Position numbers and translations under genes: made by a program. From Methylovorus mays (GTDB lineage: Bacteria; Pseudomonadota; Gammaproteobacteria; Burkholderiales; Methylophilaceae): 64,000 nt of DNA. The notes beneath the pieces are model-generated. The model made no database searches, was not told the DNA's origin, and saw nothing but the letters and a program-made list of their open reading frames with translations. Each line of letters starts with the position of its first letter. Position 1 is the stretch's first letter. Positions 45,911-56,096 of the stretch are shown one piece after another. The stretch covers positions 558,001 to 622,000 of the forward strand of contig NZ_JAJAVG010000004.1 of NCBI RefSeq assembly GCF_020531915.1, read 5' to 3'.

Positions 45911-46015
45911 AAGCAACACCTTTAATTATGCAGCACCCGTGCTATGAGCCTCGTGGTTCATGGCTTTTTTAACTTTACCCCGCTGCCCGGCGGGTTTAAT
46001 CAGGTAATTTTATTA

Positions 46016-47722
46016 ATGGCTAACCTTTCCACCCCTACCTTTACCGAAAGCTTTGCAGCTCTTTTCGAAGAAAGCCTGGCTCGCCAGGAAATGCGCTCCG
46101 GTGAAGTGATTACTGCAGAAGTAGTTTCCATCGACGATGACTTTGTTATCGTCAACGCCGGCCTCAAGTCGGAAAGCGTCATCGCAACCAGCGAATTCCG
46201 TAACGACCGCGGCGAACTCGAAGTGGCTGTTGGCGACTTCGTGCAAGTTGCTATCGAAACCCTGGAAGACGGCTACGGTTCCACCAAGCTCTCCCGTGAA
46301 AAGGCGAAACGTCTTGCTGCATGGCTGGATCTGGAAAACGCCATGAACGAATCCCGCATCATCAAGGGCATGATCAATGGTCGCGTCAAGGGTGGTTTGA
46401 CTGTTATGGTTAACAGCATCCGCGCCTTCCTGCCAGGCTCCCTGGTTGATTTGCGCCCTGTTAAAGACACCACGCCTTTCGAAGGCAAAGAGTGGGACTT
46501 CAAGGTTATCAAGCTGGATCGCAAGCGCAACAACGTTGTGGTATCGCGCCGCGCTGTTCTCGAAGAGAGCATGGGTGCCGATCGCGAAGCGCTGCTGGGT
46601 TCACTGAAAGAAGGCGCAGTTGTTAAGGGTATCGTCAAGAACATTACCGATTACGGCGCATTCGTTGACCTGGGCGGCATTGACGGCCTGCTGCACATCA
46701 CCGATCTGGCATGGCGTCGTGTTAAGCACCCATCCGAAGTGCTGACTGTAGGCGAAGAAGTTGAAGCCAAGATCCTGAAGTTCGATCAAGAAAAGAACCG
46801 TGTATCGCTGGGCATCAAGCAACTGGGCGACGACCCATGGGTTGCTCTGACCCGCCGCTACCCAGTAGGCACCCGCCTGTTCGGCAAGGTAACCAACCTG
46901 ACCGACTACGGCGCATTCGTTGAAATCGAGCCAGGCATTGAAGGTCTGGTACACGTTTCCGAAATGGACTGGACCAACAAGAACGTACATCCTGCCAAGA
47001 TCGCCCAACTGGGTGACGAAGTAGAAGTCATGATTCTGGAAATCGACGAAGACCGTCGCCGTCTGTCCCTGGGCATGAAGCAATGCCAGGTTAATCCATG
47101 GGATGAATTTGCTGCCACCCACAAGAAGGGTGACAAGGTTAGCGGTCAGATCAAGTCCATCACTGACTTCGGCGTATTCATCGGCTTGCCTGGTGGCATC
47201 GACGGCCTGGTTCACCTGTCCGATCTGTCCTGGAATCAAACTGGCGAAGAAGCTATTCGCAACTTCAAGAAGGGTGACGAAGTCGCTGCTGTTGTTCTGG
47301 CTATCGACGTTGAAAAAGAGCGTATCTCTCTCGGCGTTAAGCAACTGGACAACGATCCATTCAGCGCCTACACCACCACCAATGACAAGGGCGCCATCGT
47401 AACCGGCACCGTGAAGTCTGTGGATGCCAAGGGTGCTGTTATTACCCTGGACGGTGAAGTTGAAGGTTATCTGCGTGCATCTGAAATTGCTCGCGAGAAG
47501 ATCGAAGACGCCACCACCGCACTGAAAGAAGGCCAGGAAGTGGAAGCTCGCATTCTGAACATTGATCGCAAGAACCGCTCCATCAACCTGTCTATCAAGG
47601 CTAAGGATATCGCTGAAGAAGCGGATGCCATGCAGAAGTACAGCAACGATGCTGGCGCTGCAGGCACCACCAACCTGGGCGCATTGCTTAAAGCGAAACT
47701 TGACGGCAAAAACAACGAGTAA
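46016..47722 (+). CDS. rpsA: 30S ribosomal protein S1
   Basis: 568 residues beginning [19 protein letters not shown]. Six S1 OB-fold repeats are visible, with repeated [24 protein letters not shown] and [12 protein letters not shown] cores. It recruits mRNA to the 30S subunit. The ribosome site is poor (AGG twelve bases away), as in E. coli rpsA, which is autoregulated; the leader has a GC hairpin (CCCGCTGCCCGGCGGG, around 45979-45994). The frame is open back to 45944 but the family start is 46016. Confidence 0.96.
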   Translation: MANLSTPTFTESFAALFEESLARQEMRSGEVITAEVVSIDDDFVIVNAGLKSESVIATSEFRNDRGELEVAVGDFVQVAIETLEDGYGSTKLSREKAKRLAAWLDLENAMNESRIIKGMINGRVKGGLTVMVNSIRAFLPGSLVDLRPVKDTTPFEGKEWDFKVIKLDRKRNNVVVSRRAVLEESMGADREALLGSLKEGAVVKGIVKNITDYGAFVDLGGIDGLLHITDLAWRRVKHPSEVLTVGEEVEAKILKFDQEKNRVSLGIKQLGDDPWVALTRRYPVGTRLFGKVTNLTDYGAFVEIEPGIEGLVHVSEMDWTNKNVHPAKIAQLGDEVEVMILEIDEDRRRLSLGMKQCQVNPWDEFAATHKKGDKVSGQIKSITDFGVFIGLPGGIDGLVHLSDLSWNQTGEEAIRNFKKGDEVAAVVLAIDVEKERISLGVKQLDNDPFSAYTTTNDKGAIVTGTVKSVDAKGAVITLDGEVEGYLRASEIAREKIEDATTALKEGQEVEARILNIDRKNRSINLSIKAKDIAEEADAMQKYSNDAGAAGTTNLGALLKAKLDGKNNE

Positions 47723-47734
47723 GGCAGTCACGCC

Positions 47735-48019
47735 ATGACCAAATCTGAGCTGATTGCCAATCTGGCTGCGCGTTTTCCGCAACTGGTGGTCAAAGATGCC
47801 GAGCTTTCTGTGAAGGCCATCATTGACTCCATGGCGGATAACCTGGCCAGTGGAGAGCGCATCGAGATTAGAGGGTTCGGTAGCTTCAGCCTGAACTATC
47901 GCCCTCCTCGTCTCGGACGCAACCCCAAGACTGGCTCAAAAGTGCAGGTACCTGAAAAATACGTACCTCACTTCAAGGCCGGTAAGGAATTGCGTGAACG
48001 CGTAGACCTCGTTGAGTAA
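47735..48019 (+). CDS. ihfB: Integration host factor beta subunit
   Basis: 94 residues. [43 protein letters not shown] and [14 protein letters not shown] are the IhfB hallmarks. Bends DNA with IhfA. It follows rpsA by 12 bases. Confidence 0.97.
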   Translation: MTKSELIANLAARFPQLVVKDAELSVKAIIDSMADNLASGERIEIRGFGSFSLNYRPPRLGRNPKTGSKVQVPEKYVPHFKAGKELRERVDLVE

Positions 48020-48041
48020 AACTTGACGTCACTAGCAGTAC

Positions 48042-48073
48042 AAAAAGCAGCATCTTCGGATGCTGCTTTTTTT
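48042..48073 (+). terminator. Intrinsic terminator after ihfB
   Basis: AAAGCAGCATC and GATGCTGCTTT pair over a UUCG tetraloop, followed by T7. Confidence 0.95.
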
Positions 48074-48158
48074 ATGTAGTTAATCTTAATGATCGGCTTA
48101 CTCTCTGTTATATGATTTAAATTCGCCACATCAGAGCGGCTTAGGTAAAATCATTATC

Positions 48159-48428
48159 ATGCGCTATATATACATCCCTTTAGGCACCCTGCTCTTCATC
48201 ATGTTGCTGGGGTTTGCCCTCAAGAATTCCCAGCCCGCCGAGTTGCACTACTATCTCGGCCTGATTTGGCAGGCTCCACTCTCCCTCATGCTGCTGATCA
48301 CTTTCTCAATAGGTGTGCTTGCCGGCATTCTTGCCTGCGTCGGCGTGATGATCAAACAAAAGCGCCAGGTCATGAGCCTGCGTAAAGAACTTAAAACACT
48401 TAACAAAAGCACTCAGCAGGAACCTTGA
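48159..48428 (+). CDS. lapA: LapA-domain inner-membrane protein
   Basis: 89 residues with two membrane helices and a basic cytosolic tail (IKQKRQVMSLRKELKTL). N-terminal LLGFALKNSQPAELHYYLG is typical of LapA/DUF1049. It pairs with LapB, which starts five bases after its stop. Confidence 0.88.
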   Translation: MRYIYIPLGTLLFIMLLGFALKNSQPAELHYYLGLIWQAPLSLMLLITFSIGVLAGILACVGVMIKQKRQVMSLRKELKTLNKSTQQEP

Positions 48429-48432
48429 ATTA

Positions 48433-49596
48433 ATGATGGAATTTGAATATTGGTGGCTATTGGCCCTGCCCCTGTTTTTTGCGTTGGGCTGGGTAGCCGC
48501 CCGAGTCGATATCAACCAGCTGCTTTCTGAATCAACCACCCTCCCGGCCGCCTATTTCAAGGGTCTGAACTTCCTGATCACCGACCAGCACGACAAAGCG
48601 ATAGAAGCCTTTGTCGAGGCGGTGGAAGCCAATGCAGACTCCCTGGAACTGCATTTCGCGTTGGGCAGCTTGTTCCGTCGACGTGGCGAAGTGGATCGGG
48701 CGATTCACTTGCACCTCAATCTGCTGGATCGCAAAGAGTTGCCCGAACAGCAGAAACTCGCCGTGATGGCAGAGCTGGCTCAGGACTACCTCAAGGCAGG
48801 TCTGCTGGATCGTGCCGAAGAACTCTTCAAATCCCTCGATGGCAGCCGCTACAAACAGCCAGCCTTGCGCTCACTGCTGGAAATTTATGTACGCGAACGC
48901 GAGTGGGAACGTGCGATCAAATGCGCGACCGAACTGGAACGCATCTCTGGCATCCCTTTCCGCAAGGAAATCGCCCAGTACTACTGTGAAATGGCGGTTA
49001 AATCCATACTCAACAACGACGCCCACACTGCGCGCTACGAGCTGGATATGGCACTGGATGCCAACAAGGCGTGCGTGCGAGCCACCATCATGCTGGGCGA
49101 CATGGAAGCCGCCGCGGGAGATCACAAAGCCGCCATTGCCATCTGGAAGCGCATTGAATACCAGGATGCAGAGCGCATCAGCCTGGTGGCAGCCAAACTC
49201 CTGAAGAGCTACCGTGCCCTGGGCCAGAGTGAGGAAGGCCTGAATCTGCTCGCGAGCTACCTGGAAAGCTACAAGCTGCCGACCCTGCAAACCGTGGTAT
49301 ATGAAGCCACCATGGCAGAAAAAGGCCCGGAGCCTGCCGCCAAGCTGGCACGCACCGAATTGGCCAGAAAGCCCAGCCTGCAAACACTGGATCAGCTGTT
49401 ACAGGCAAGAATCGCGCTGGAACCTCAGGATCAGCAAGAGACCCTGTTGATGCAGCAGACCATCCGTCGCGCCATAGGCAATCGCAATGTGTATTGCTGC
49501 GACCAGTGCGGCTTCAAGGCCAAAAACTACCACTGGCAATGCCCGGCATGCAATGCCTGGGAATCGCTCCCCTCCGAACCGACCGAAGCACTCTAA
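48433..49596 (+). CDS. lapB: LPS assembly regulator LapB
   Basis: 387 residues. An N-terminal membrane anchor (WWLLALPLFFALGWVAARVD) is followed by TPR repeats and a C-terminal rubredoxin-like zinc/iron knot with CDQC and CPAC ligands. In E. coli LapB presents LpxC to FtsH and so tunes LPS synthesis. An ATG at 48436 is an alternative start. The pyrF ATG abuts its stop. Confidence 0.93.
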   Translation: MMEFEYWWLLALPLFFALGWVAARVDINQLLSESTTLPAAYFKGLNFLITDQHDKAIEAFVEAVEANADSLELHFALGSLFRRRGEVDRAIHLHLNLLDRKELPEQQKLAVMAELAQDYLKAGLLDRAEELFKSLDGSRYKQPALRSLLEIYVREREWERAIKCATELERISGIPFRKEIAQYYCEMAVKSILNNDAHTARYELDMALDANKACVRATIMLGDMEAAAGDHKAAIAIWKRIEYQDAERISLVAAKLLKSYRALGQSEEGLNLLASYLESYKLPTLQTVVYEATMAEKGPEPAAKLARTELARKPSLQTLDQLLQARIALEPQDQQETLLMQQTIRRAIGNRNVYCCDQCGFKAKNYHWQCPACNAWESLPSEPTEAL

Positions 49597-50301
49597 ATGA
49601 CCACGCACGACCCCAAGATCGTAGTTGCCCTTGATTACGCCGACGCCCCAAGTGCGCTCGCGCTGGCAAACCAGCTTGACCCGAGCCAATGCCGCCTCAA
49701 GGTCGGCAAAGAGCTCTTTACCGCGGCAGGTCCTCAGCTGGTGGAAACGCTGGTTGATAAAGGCTATGGCGTCTTTCTTGACCTGAAATTCCACGATATC
49801 CCCAACACCGTGGCCAAGGCTTGCGAGGCCGCTGCCAAACTCGGCGTGTGGATGCTGAATGTGCATGCCTCGGGTGGACAGCCCATGATGGAAGCTGCCA
49901 AAGAAGGAGTGGCCAAAAGCGGACATCAGCCTTTGCTGATCGCCGTCACCATCCTCACCAGCATGGATCAGAGCGTCATGCAGAGCCTGGGCATTCCAGG
50001 CACGTTGCAGGATCAGGTATTACGTCTTACCCACCTCACGCAAGCCGCAGGCCTGGATGGCGTGGTGTGCTCAGCGCAGGAGGCGCCCGTTTTACGTAAC
50101 GCCCTGGGCGAAAACTTCTGCCTCGTCACCCCCGGCATACGCCCACGCAACGCCAGTCTGGATGATCAATCCCGTGTCGTCACTCCGGCCGATGCATTGC
50201 GTCAAGGCTCAAGCTACCTGGTGATTGGTCGCCCCATCACGCGCGCGGCGGATCCGCTGCAAGCCCTTCGTGACATAAATCACGAGATCAGTTTGATTTA
50301 A
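49597..50301 (+). CDS. pyrF: Orotidine-5'-phosphate decarboxylase
   Basis: 234 residues. [25 protein letters not shown], the catalytic [13 protein letters not shown] (Asp-Lys-Asp array) and VTPGIRP are PyrF signatures. Last step of UMP synthesis. It begins immediately after the lapB stop. Confidence 0.96.
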   Translation: MTTHDPKIVVALDYADAPSALALANQLDPSQCRLKVGKELFTAAGPQLVETLVDKGYGVFLDLKFHDIPNTVAKACEAAAKLGVWMLNVHASGGQPMMEAAKEGVAKSGHQPLLIAVTILTSMDQSVMQSLGIPGTLQDQVLRLTHLTQAAGLDGVVCSAQEAPVLRNALGENFCLVTPGIRPRNASLDDQSRVVTPADALRQGSSYLVIGRPITRAADPLQALRDINHEISLI

Positions 50302-50329
50302 AAAGGCTTTTTTCAGCGCCAGAGTAATA

Positions 50330-50380
50330 TCCCATGAGGTCACAAAAGCATGTGACCGGATTTTCAACATCATCATGGGA
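50330..50380 (+). promoter_or_regulatory. Nested stem-loops covering the comEA ribosome site
   Basis: TCCCATGA (50330-50337) can pair with TCATGGGA (50373-50380), and inside it GGTCAC (50338-50343) pairs with GTGACC (50352-50357). The outer 3' arm overlaps the ribosome site GGGAG (50377-50381), so folding would hide it. This could be a translation switch; the ligand or trigger is unknown. Confidence 0.5.
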
Positions 50381-50388
50381 GTTAGGTA

Positions 50389-50688
50389 ATGAAAAAAAGT
50401 TTGCTTATCGCACTGGCCACCCTTTGCTTTGCGTTGAGTGCGCATGCTGCGGTCAACATCAATACTGCCACCAAAGAAGAGCTTGAAACCGTCAAAGGTA
50501 TCGGCCCCTCAAAGGCCCAGGCCATCATTGATTACCGCAAGAAAAACGGTAACTTCAAGACAGTGGAAGATTTGAACAATGTGCCTGGCTTTGGTGACAA
50601 GTCGCTGGCAAAACTCAAGGGACAAGTCTCTGTCGTGGGTAAATCTGCTGCTGGCACTGTTTCGACCAAAGAAAAAACCAGCCCTTAA
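50389..50688 (+). CDS. ComEA-like helix-hairpin-helix periplasmic protein
   Basis: 99 residues. A signal peptide (LLIALATLCFALSAHA) is followed by two HhH motifs (VNINTATKEELETVKGIG, then VEDLNNVPGFGDKSLAKLKG) and a short Thr/Ser/Lys tail. ComEA-type proteins bind DNA in the periplasm during uptake; single-domain forms like this are common in betaproteobacteria and their competence role is not certain. Confidence 0.88.
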   Translation: MKKSLLIALATLCFALSAHAAVNINTATKEELETVKGIGPSKAQAIIDYRKKNGNFKTVEDLNNVPGFGDKSLAKLKGQVSVVGKSAAGTVSTKEKTSP

Positions 50689-50704
50689 ACATCCATCCCA
50701 TCCA

Positions 50705-50737
50705 TAAAAAAGCCCCGAACTTGCGGGGCTTTTTTTA
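50705..50737 (+). terminator. Intrinsic terminator after the ComEA-like gene
   Basis: AAGCCCCG and CGGGGCTT pair over AACTTG, flanked by A and T tracts; it may also serve metG. Confidence 0.94.
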
Positions 50738-50795
50738 TTGTGCGAGACATCAGCCTTCGGTTTGAAAACCAAGCAGCGTCGGTTTCACCTCAGGC

Positions 50796-52844
50796 TTACT
50801 TGACGCGCATGCCTGGCGCGGCACCACTATCCGGACTCAGAATATAAGGCCCGCCACGCTCATCAGACGCCGCCAGCACCATGCCTTCCGACATGCCGAA
50901 CTTCATCTTGCGTGGCGCAAGATTGGCCACCATCACCGTCAAGCGGCCTTGCAAGGTGGCTGGGTCATAAGCTGATTTGATGCCAGCAAACACTTGGCGT
51001 GGTTTTTCTTCGCCAATATCCAGCTCAAGACGCAGCAGTTTCTCAGCGCCTTCCACATGCTCCGCCGTCACAATACGGGCAATCCGCAGATCCACCTTGG
51101 CAAAGTCATCAATACTGATGTATTCAGCTTCAGCAGGCGCGCTGGCTGCAACGGGGGCCGCGGCGGCAGGGGCAGCAGCAGGCGTTGCCTGCAGGGATTC
51201 TTTATTGGCTTCTATCATGGCTTCTATCTGTTTGGGGTCAATACGGGTAATCAGATGCTGGTAAGCGGCAATCGCATGGCCTGCTGGCAAGGCATTGTCC
51301 ACTTGTGTCCAATCCAGCACGGCAATATTCAGGAAGGCTTCAATCTGACCTGCCAGCTTGGGTAATACGGGCTTGAGGTAAAGTGTGAGCAGGCGGAACA
51401 TTTCCAGCGCAGCGGTACAGACCTGATGCAGCTCCGCTTCACGGCCAGCCTGCTTCGCCATATCCCACGGCGCGTGCTCGGCAACATAGCCATTGGCTTT
51501 ATCAGCCAGCGCCATGATTTCGCGCAAGGCACGGCCATAATCGCGTGTGTTATAGCATTCGGCAATACTGCTTGCCGCCTGGCGCAACTCCGTGATGACA
51601 GCATTATCCGCCAGCGCAGCCAGCTTGCCGTCAAAGCGCTTGCTGATAAAGCCTGCGGTGCGGCTCGCGATATTGATGTATTTGCCGACCAGATCGCTGT
51701 TCACACGTGCCGTGAAATCATCCAGATTGAGATCGATATCTTCCATCGAGCCATTCAGTTTGGCGGCGTAGTAATAGCGCAGGTATTCCGGGTTTTTCAC
51801 ATGCTGCAGATAACTGCCAGCAGTGATGAAGGTGCCGCGTGACTTGGACATTTTCTCGCCATTCACCGTCAAAAAGCCGTGCGCGAAAATCTGCGTCGGC
51901 TGGCGATGACCAGAATACTTCAGGGTCGCAGGCCAGAACAACGCATGGAAATACAGGATGTCCTTGCCGATGAAATGGTAAAGCTCGGTCTTGCTGTCGG
52001 CTTTCCAGTATTCGTCAAAATCCAGCCCCAAGCGGCTGCACAGATTCTTGAAGCTGGCCATGTAGCCGATAGGTGCATCCAGCCAGACGTAAAAATACTT
52101 GCCAGGCGCATCGGGAATCTCAAAGCCGAAATATGGCGCATCGCGCGAAATATCCCAATCGGACAAGCCCGACGCGAACCACTCGCCCATTTTGTTGGCG
52201 GCTTCAGCCTGCAAGGTGCCAGAGCGGGTCCACTGCTGCAAAAACTCGCCGCATTCAGAAAGCTTGAAGAAATAGTGCTCGGTTTCCTTGCGCACCGGCG
52301 CCGCGCCAGACACGGCAGAGTATGGATTGATCAGCTCAGTCGGGCTGTACGTCGTGCCGCAGACTTCGCAGGAATCGCCATACTGATCCTTGGCATGGCA
52401 TTTGGGACATTCGCCCTTGATAAAGCGATCCGGCAAGAACATCTGTTTGACCGGGTCAAAAAACTGCTCAATGGTCTTGGTGGCAATCTTGCCGTTTTTC
52501 TTGAGCTCCAGGTAGATACTGCTGGCAAGCTCGCGGTTTTCCGGGGCATTGGTCGAGTAGTAGTTATCAAACTCCACCAGAAAACCCGAGAAATCCGCAT
52601 AGTGTTCGGTATGCACCTTGGCAATCAGCTGCTCAGGCGTAATGCCCTCTTTTTCAGCGCGCAGCATGATGGGGGTGCCATGCGTATCATCGGCACAGAC
52701 ATAATGCACGGTATGGCCCTGCATTTTCTGGAAACGCACCCAGATATCGGTCTGGATATACTCAACCAGATGCCCGAGGTGAATGCTGCCGTTGGCATAC
52801 GGCAAGGCGGAAGTAACCAGGATTTTGCGGGATGATGCGGACAT
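50796..52844 (-). CDS. metG: Methionyl-tRNA synthetase
   Basis: 682 residues from [17 protein letters not shown]-type [16 protein letters not shown]-type [10 protein letters not shown], zinc ligands [17 protein letters not shown], and a C-terminal EMAPII-like tRNA-binding domain ([21 protein letters not shown]) after an Ala/Pro linker. Charges tRNA(Met). An ATG at 52886 would add 14 residues; 52844 fits the family better. Divergent from apbC. Confidence 0.96.
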   Translation of the reverse strand: MSASSRKILVTSALPYANGSIHLGHLVEYIQTDIWVRFQKMQGHTVHYVCADDTHGTPIMLRAEKEGITPEQLIAKVHTEHYADFSGFLVEFDNYYSTNAPENRELASSIYLELKKNGKIATKTIEQFFDPVKQMFLPDRFIKGECPKCHAKDQYGDSCEVCGTTYSPTELINPYSAVSGAAPVRKETEHYFFKLSECGEFLQQWTRSGTLQAEAANKMGEWFASGLSDWDISRDAPYFGFEIPDAPGKYFYVWLDAPIGYMASFKNLCSRLGLDFDEYWKADSKTELYHFIGKDILYFHALFWPATLKYSGHRQPTQIFAHGFLTVNGEKMSKSRGTFITAGSYLQHVKNPEYLRYYYAAKLNGSMEDIDLNLDDFTARVNSDLVGKYINIASRTAGFISKRFDGKLAALADNAVITELRQAASSIAECYNTRDYGRALREIMALADKANGYVAEHAPWDMAKQAGREAELHQVCTAALEMFRLLTLYLKPVLPKLAGQIEAFLNIAVLDWTQVDNALPAGHAIAAYQHLITRIDPKQIEAMIEANKESLQATPAAAPAAAAPVAASAPAEAEYISIDDFAKVDLRIARIVTAEHVEGAEKLLRLELDIGEEKPRQVFAGIKSAYDPATLQGRLTVMVANLAPRKMKFGMSEGMVLAASDERGGPYILSPDSGAAPGMRVK

Positions 52845-52910
52845 AGTGTTTTTGTAATCGGCCTGAATGCTTGAATAGACCTGCATTTTAACAAATCGGC
52901 CCGGCTTTCA

Positions 52911-52937
52911 CATGCGTTAACTTGGCGCATGCGTTAA
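52911..52937. repeat. Direct 10-base repeat between metG and apbC
   Basis: CATGCGTTAA occurs at 52911-52920 and again at 52928-52937, a 17-base period, in the 133-base divergent promoter region. It could be a regulator site or promoter duplication. Confidence 0.4.
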
Positions 52938-52977
52938 AATTTGTTCTTTCAGATGCCCACCCGCAGGAAGCTTCGCC

Positions 52978-54066
52978 ATGGCCTTGACCGAATCCGATAT
53001 CCAGAATGTCCTGAAAACCATCACCGACCCCAATACCGGCAAGGATTACGTCAGCAGCAAATCCGCACGCAATATCCAGCTCAAGGGCAATGACCTGTCA
53101 CTGGACATCGTGCTGGGCTACCCAGCCAAGAGCGTGATCAGCGAGATTCAAACCCAGGTAAAAAGCGCGCTGGAGCATATCCCCGGCATCGGCAGTGTCA
53201 CCGTCAATGTGGGCAGCCGCATCGTCTCGCATAGTGTTCAGCGCGGCGTGCAACTGCTGCCTGGCGTCAAGAACATCATCGCCGTCGCCTCCGGCAAGGG
53301 CGGCGTAGGCAAATCCACCACCGCCGTCAATCTGGCTCTGGCACTGGCTGCCGAAGGTGCCAGCGTGGGGATACTGGATGCCGATATCTACGGCCCATCG
53401 CAACCGCAAATGCTGGGCATCAGCGGCCGTCCGGACAGCGCCGATGGCAAGAGCATAGAACCCATGCAAAGCCATGGCATACAAGCCATGTCGATTGGTT
53501 TTCTGGTGGATGTGGATACGCCCATGGTCTGGCGCGGCCCTATGGTCACGGGCGCACTGGAGCAACTGCTGCGCGACACCCGCTGGAAAGATCTGGATTA
53601 CCTGGTCATCGACCTGCCGCCTGGCACGGGCGATATTCAGCTCACGCTCTCGCAAAAAGTCCCGGTCACCGGCGCTATTATCGTGACCACCCCGCAAGAC
53701 ATCGCCCTGCTGGATGCTCGCAAGGGACTCAAGATGTTTGAAAAAGTCGGCATCCCTATCCTAGGCATTGTAGAAAACATGAGCACGCACATTTGCTCAA
53801 ACTGCGGTCACGAGGAGCATATTTTCGGCGCTGGCGGTGGCGCGGCCATGGGCAAGGATTACAACGTCGACCTGCTCGGCAGCCTGCCGCTGGATATCCG
53901 CATCCGCGAACAAGCAGACGGCGGCACACCCACCGTGGTGGCCGACCCCGACAGCAAGATTGCGGCCACCTATCGCAGTATCGCGCGCACCACGGCCATC
54001 AAGATCGCCCAGCTGGGGCTGGATCACAGCAGCAAATTCCCCAGCATCGTCATTCAGAACACCTGA
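52978..54066 (+). CDS. apbC: Mrp/ApbC iron-sulfur cluster carrier ATPase
   Basis: 362 residues. An N-terminal MIP18/DUF59 domain (ALTESDIQNVLKTITDPNT) is followed by a deviant Walker A (ASGKGGVGKSTT), LDADIYGPSQP, and the cluster-binding CSNC near residue 273. Holds and delivers Fe-S clusters in the cytoplasm. Next to metG in divergent orientation, as in many proteobacteria. Confidence 0.95.
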   Translation: MALTESDIQNVLKTITDPNTGKDYVSSKSARNIQLKGNDLSLDIVLGYPAKSVISEIQTQVKSALEHIPGIGSVTVNVGSRIVSHSVQRGVQLLPGVKNIIAVASGKGGVGKSTTAVNLALALAAEGASVGILDADIYGPSQPQMLGISGRPDSADGKSIEPMQSHGIQAMSIGFLVDVDTPMVWRGPMVTGALEQLLRDTRWKDLDYLVIDLPPGTGDIQLTLSQKVPVTGAIIVTTPQDIALLDARKGLKMFEKVGIPILGIVENMSTHICSNCGHEEHIFGAGGGAAMGKDYNVDLLGSLPLDIRIREQADGGTPTVVADPDSKIAATYRSIARTTAIKIAQLGLDHSSKFPSIVIQNT

Positions 54067-54123
54067 TTCTGGCGACACGTCAGGCCATGCCATTGCAATA
54101 GCGTGTGAGCTGTAGCAAGCCAT

Positions 54124-54156
54124 AAAAAAAAGCTCCTGTTTCAGGAGCTTTTTTTA
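54124..54156. terminator. Bidirectional terminator apbC / pgl
   Basis: AAGCTCCTG and CAGGAGCTT pair over TTT, flanked by A and T runs, between converging genes. Confidence 0.94.
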
Positions 54157-54199
54157 CTTGCGGGCTTACGCCCCTATCTGCTGCATCAGCTCAGCGCGG

Positions 54200-54913
54200 C
54201 TAATCCAGCGCAACCCCAAACACATACACATCCACGCCATTCGCTGGCTTGATCACTGTGGCAGGAATCGCCACGCCACTGCGCCAGTTATTCACGGCTT
54301 CCTGCTTGCCAGCGCCCGTCACCAGAAAAATCACCGCCCGTGTATGACTCAAGCGACGCGCACTGATGGAAACGCGCTCCGCAGGTGGCTTGGGCGAATT
54401 GTAGACGGGGAACGCATCCACGCTGTCGTCCCACACATGGCCGGGAAACAGGCTCGCCGTATGGCCATCTTCGCCCAGACCCAGCAGCACCAGGTCAAAC
54501 TCGCCCACGCCGTGCAAGGTGTTGGCATACTCAGCAGCACCTTCCACGGGGCCACGCTCAGCGGGAATATCGTGTATCTGATCCGCAGGAATCGCCACAT
54601 GATCCAGCCATGCCTGGCGCGCCATCAGGCTGTTGCGCTCCGGGTGATCCACAGGCAGGCAGCGGTCATCATTATGAAAAACATGCCACTTGCTCCAGTC
54701 AGCCTTGGCATGACGCAGCAACTCATACACTTGTTTTGGAGTATTACCGCCCGCCAGCACGATGGTAAACGCCCCGCGTGCAGCTATTGATTCTTCTGCC
54801 AGCGCTAAAATCTGCTGCAGGGTTGCTTCATTAATCGCCTGTTGTGATGTAAATGTGTGCCAACGACTGATTTGTCCATTTAACACTAAACTTTGGGTGG
54901 AGTTTTTCGTCAT
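54200..54913 (-). CDS. pgl: 6-phosphogluconolactonase
   Basis: 237 residues, DevB type. FTIVLAGGNTPKQVYELL, VFHNDDRCLPVDHPERNS and LLGLGEDGHTASLFPG are the family motifs. Hydrolyses 6-phosphogluconolactone, the step between Zwf and Gnd, both encoded just beyond. Divergent from gnd. Confidence 0.95.
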   Translation of the reverse strand: MTKNSTQSLVLNGQISRWHTFTSQQAINEATLQQILALAEESIAARGAFTIVLAGGNTPKQVYELLRHAKADWSKWHVFHNDDRCLPVDHPERNSLMARQAWLDHVAIPADQIHDIPAERGPVEGAAEYANTLHGVGEFDLVLLGLGEDGHTASLFPGHVWDDSVDAFPVYNSPKPPAERVSISARRLSHTRAVIFLVTGAGKQEAVNNWRSGVAIPATVIKPANGVDVYVFGVALD

Positions 54914-54944
54914 ACCTGAAACCTTTGCTATACAATAATGGCCA

Positions 54945-54973
54945 CATACAAGAGCTCATAAAGCGCTCGTATG
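54945..54973 (+). promoter_or_regulatory. Imperfect palindrome in the pgl/gnd promoter region
   Basis: CATAC-AA-GAGC and GCTC-GTATG form a 9-base dyad with a two-base bulge, downstream of a TACAAT box (54931-54936) and ahead of gnd. Either an operator or a hairpin in the gnd leader. Confidence 0.4.
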
Positions 54974-55030
54974 TAAGTAACATATCTCAACAAGAGATGA
55001 TGACACATCATCCCGATCAAGGAAAATCAA

Positions 55031-55942
55031 ATGAAAATTGCAATGCTAGGTTTGGGCAAAATGGGCGGCAACATGACACGTCGTCTTCTGAAGAGCGGTA
55101 TTCAAGTTGTGGGCTTTGACTTCAGCCAGGAAACCGTCAATCAGATTGCCTCAGTCAATGGCATGATCCCTTCTACCTCGGTAGCAGACGCCGTTGCCAA
55201 ACTGGATGGTGAATCCCCTAAAATCGTATGGCTCATGCTGCCAAGCGGCGACCCTACTGAAAATCAGATCAAGGACCTCGTCCCCCTGCTGAACAAAGGC
55301 GACATCATCGTCGACGGCGGCAATTCGAATTACAAGCACAGTCAGCGCCGCGGTGCCTGGCTGGCTGAACAAGGCATAGGCTTCATGGACTGTGGTACCT
55401 CCGGCGGCATCTGGGGCCTGGAAAACGGCTACTGCCTGATGACCGGCGCCACCCCTGAAGTTGCCAAGGTACTGGAGCCTGTGATGAAAGCCCTGGCGCA
55501 CGAAGACCGTGGCTGGGCACACGTAGGCCCTGTCGGCTCTGGCCACTTCACCAAGATGCTGCACAACGGTATTGAATACGGCATGATGCAAGCCATGGCT
55601 GAAGGCCTGGACCTGCTGAAAGGCAAAGAAGAGTTCAACCTGGACCTGGCACAAATCACCGAACTGTGGCGTCATGGTTCCGTCGTCCGCAGCTGGCTCT
55701 TGGACCTGACCGCTGAATCCCTGAAGGTTGACCAGACCCTGGAAAACATTGCCCCTTACGTGGCTGACTCCGGCGAAGGCCGCTGGACCGTGGTAGAAGC
55801 GGTCGAGCAAGGCGTAGCCGCCCCGGTATTGACCGTGGCACTGCAAGCACGCTTCAGAAGCCAGGACTCCAAGGGCTATAGCTACAAACTGCTGTCCCTG
55901 ATGCGTAATGCATTTGGCGGCCACGCTGTTAAAACCAAGTAA
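55031..55942 (+). CDS. gnd: 6-phosphogluconate dehydrogenase, short NAD-type
   Basis: 303 residues, the short GntZ/YqeC-like form rather than the 470-residue NADP enzyme. Dinucleotide loop MLGLGKMGGNMTRRL; the second strand ends in VVGFDFS with an acid where NADP enzymes have Asn-Arg-Thr, so NAD preference is likely. IIVDGGNSNYKHSQRR, DCGTSGGIWGL and HNGIEYGMMQA carry substrate and catalytic residues. It gives ribulose-5-P and CO2. In RuMP methylotrophs this closes the dissimilatory cycle. AAGGAA precedes the ATG. Confidence 0.95.
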   Translation: MKIAMLGLGKMGGNMTRRLLKSGIQVVGFDFSQETVNQIASVNGMIPSTSVADAVAKLDGESPKIVWLMLPSGDPTENQIKDLVPLLNKGDIIVDGGNSNYKHSQRRGAWLAEQGIGFMDCGTSGGIWGLENGYCLMTGATPEVAKVLEPVMKALAHEDRGWAHVGPVGSGHFTKMLHNGIEYGMMQAMAEGLDLLKGKEEFNLDLAQITELWRHGSVVRSWLLDLTAESLKVDQTLENIAPYVADSGEGRWTVVEAVEQGVAAPVLTVALQARFRSQDSKGYSYKLLSLMRNAFGGHAVKTK

Positions 55943-55962
55943 TCGGGTTTAACCAGCAGAAC

Positions 55963-56002
55963 AAAAGGGCATCCGCCACAAGCGGTGCCCTTTTCGTTTT
56001 TT
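55963..56002 (+). terminator. Intrinsic terminator after gnd
   Basis: AAAAGGGCATCCGC and GCGGTGCCCTTTT pair with one mismatch over CACAA, followed by a T-rich tract. Confidence 0.9.
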
Positions 56003-56096
56003 TGCAGCATCCCGTTCGCAGTCGGGACAAATCCGCCTCAATCACGGTAAAATCACGCTAATTCATTAATTTGCTATCAACGGAAGCTTTGAACAC

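Noticed and set aside
45944-46015. N-terminal extension of rpsA
   Set aside because: The frame is open but the extra 24 residues do not fit S1 proteins, and MANLSTPTF is the usual start.
46601-47782. 393-codon open frame antisense to rpsA
   Set aside because: Shadow of the S1 repeats; no independent ribosome site or domain.
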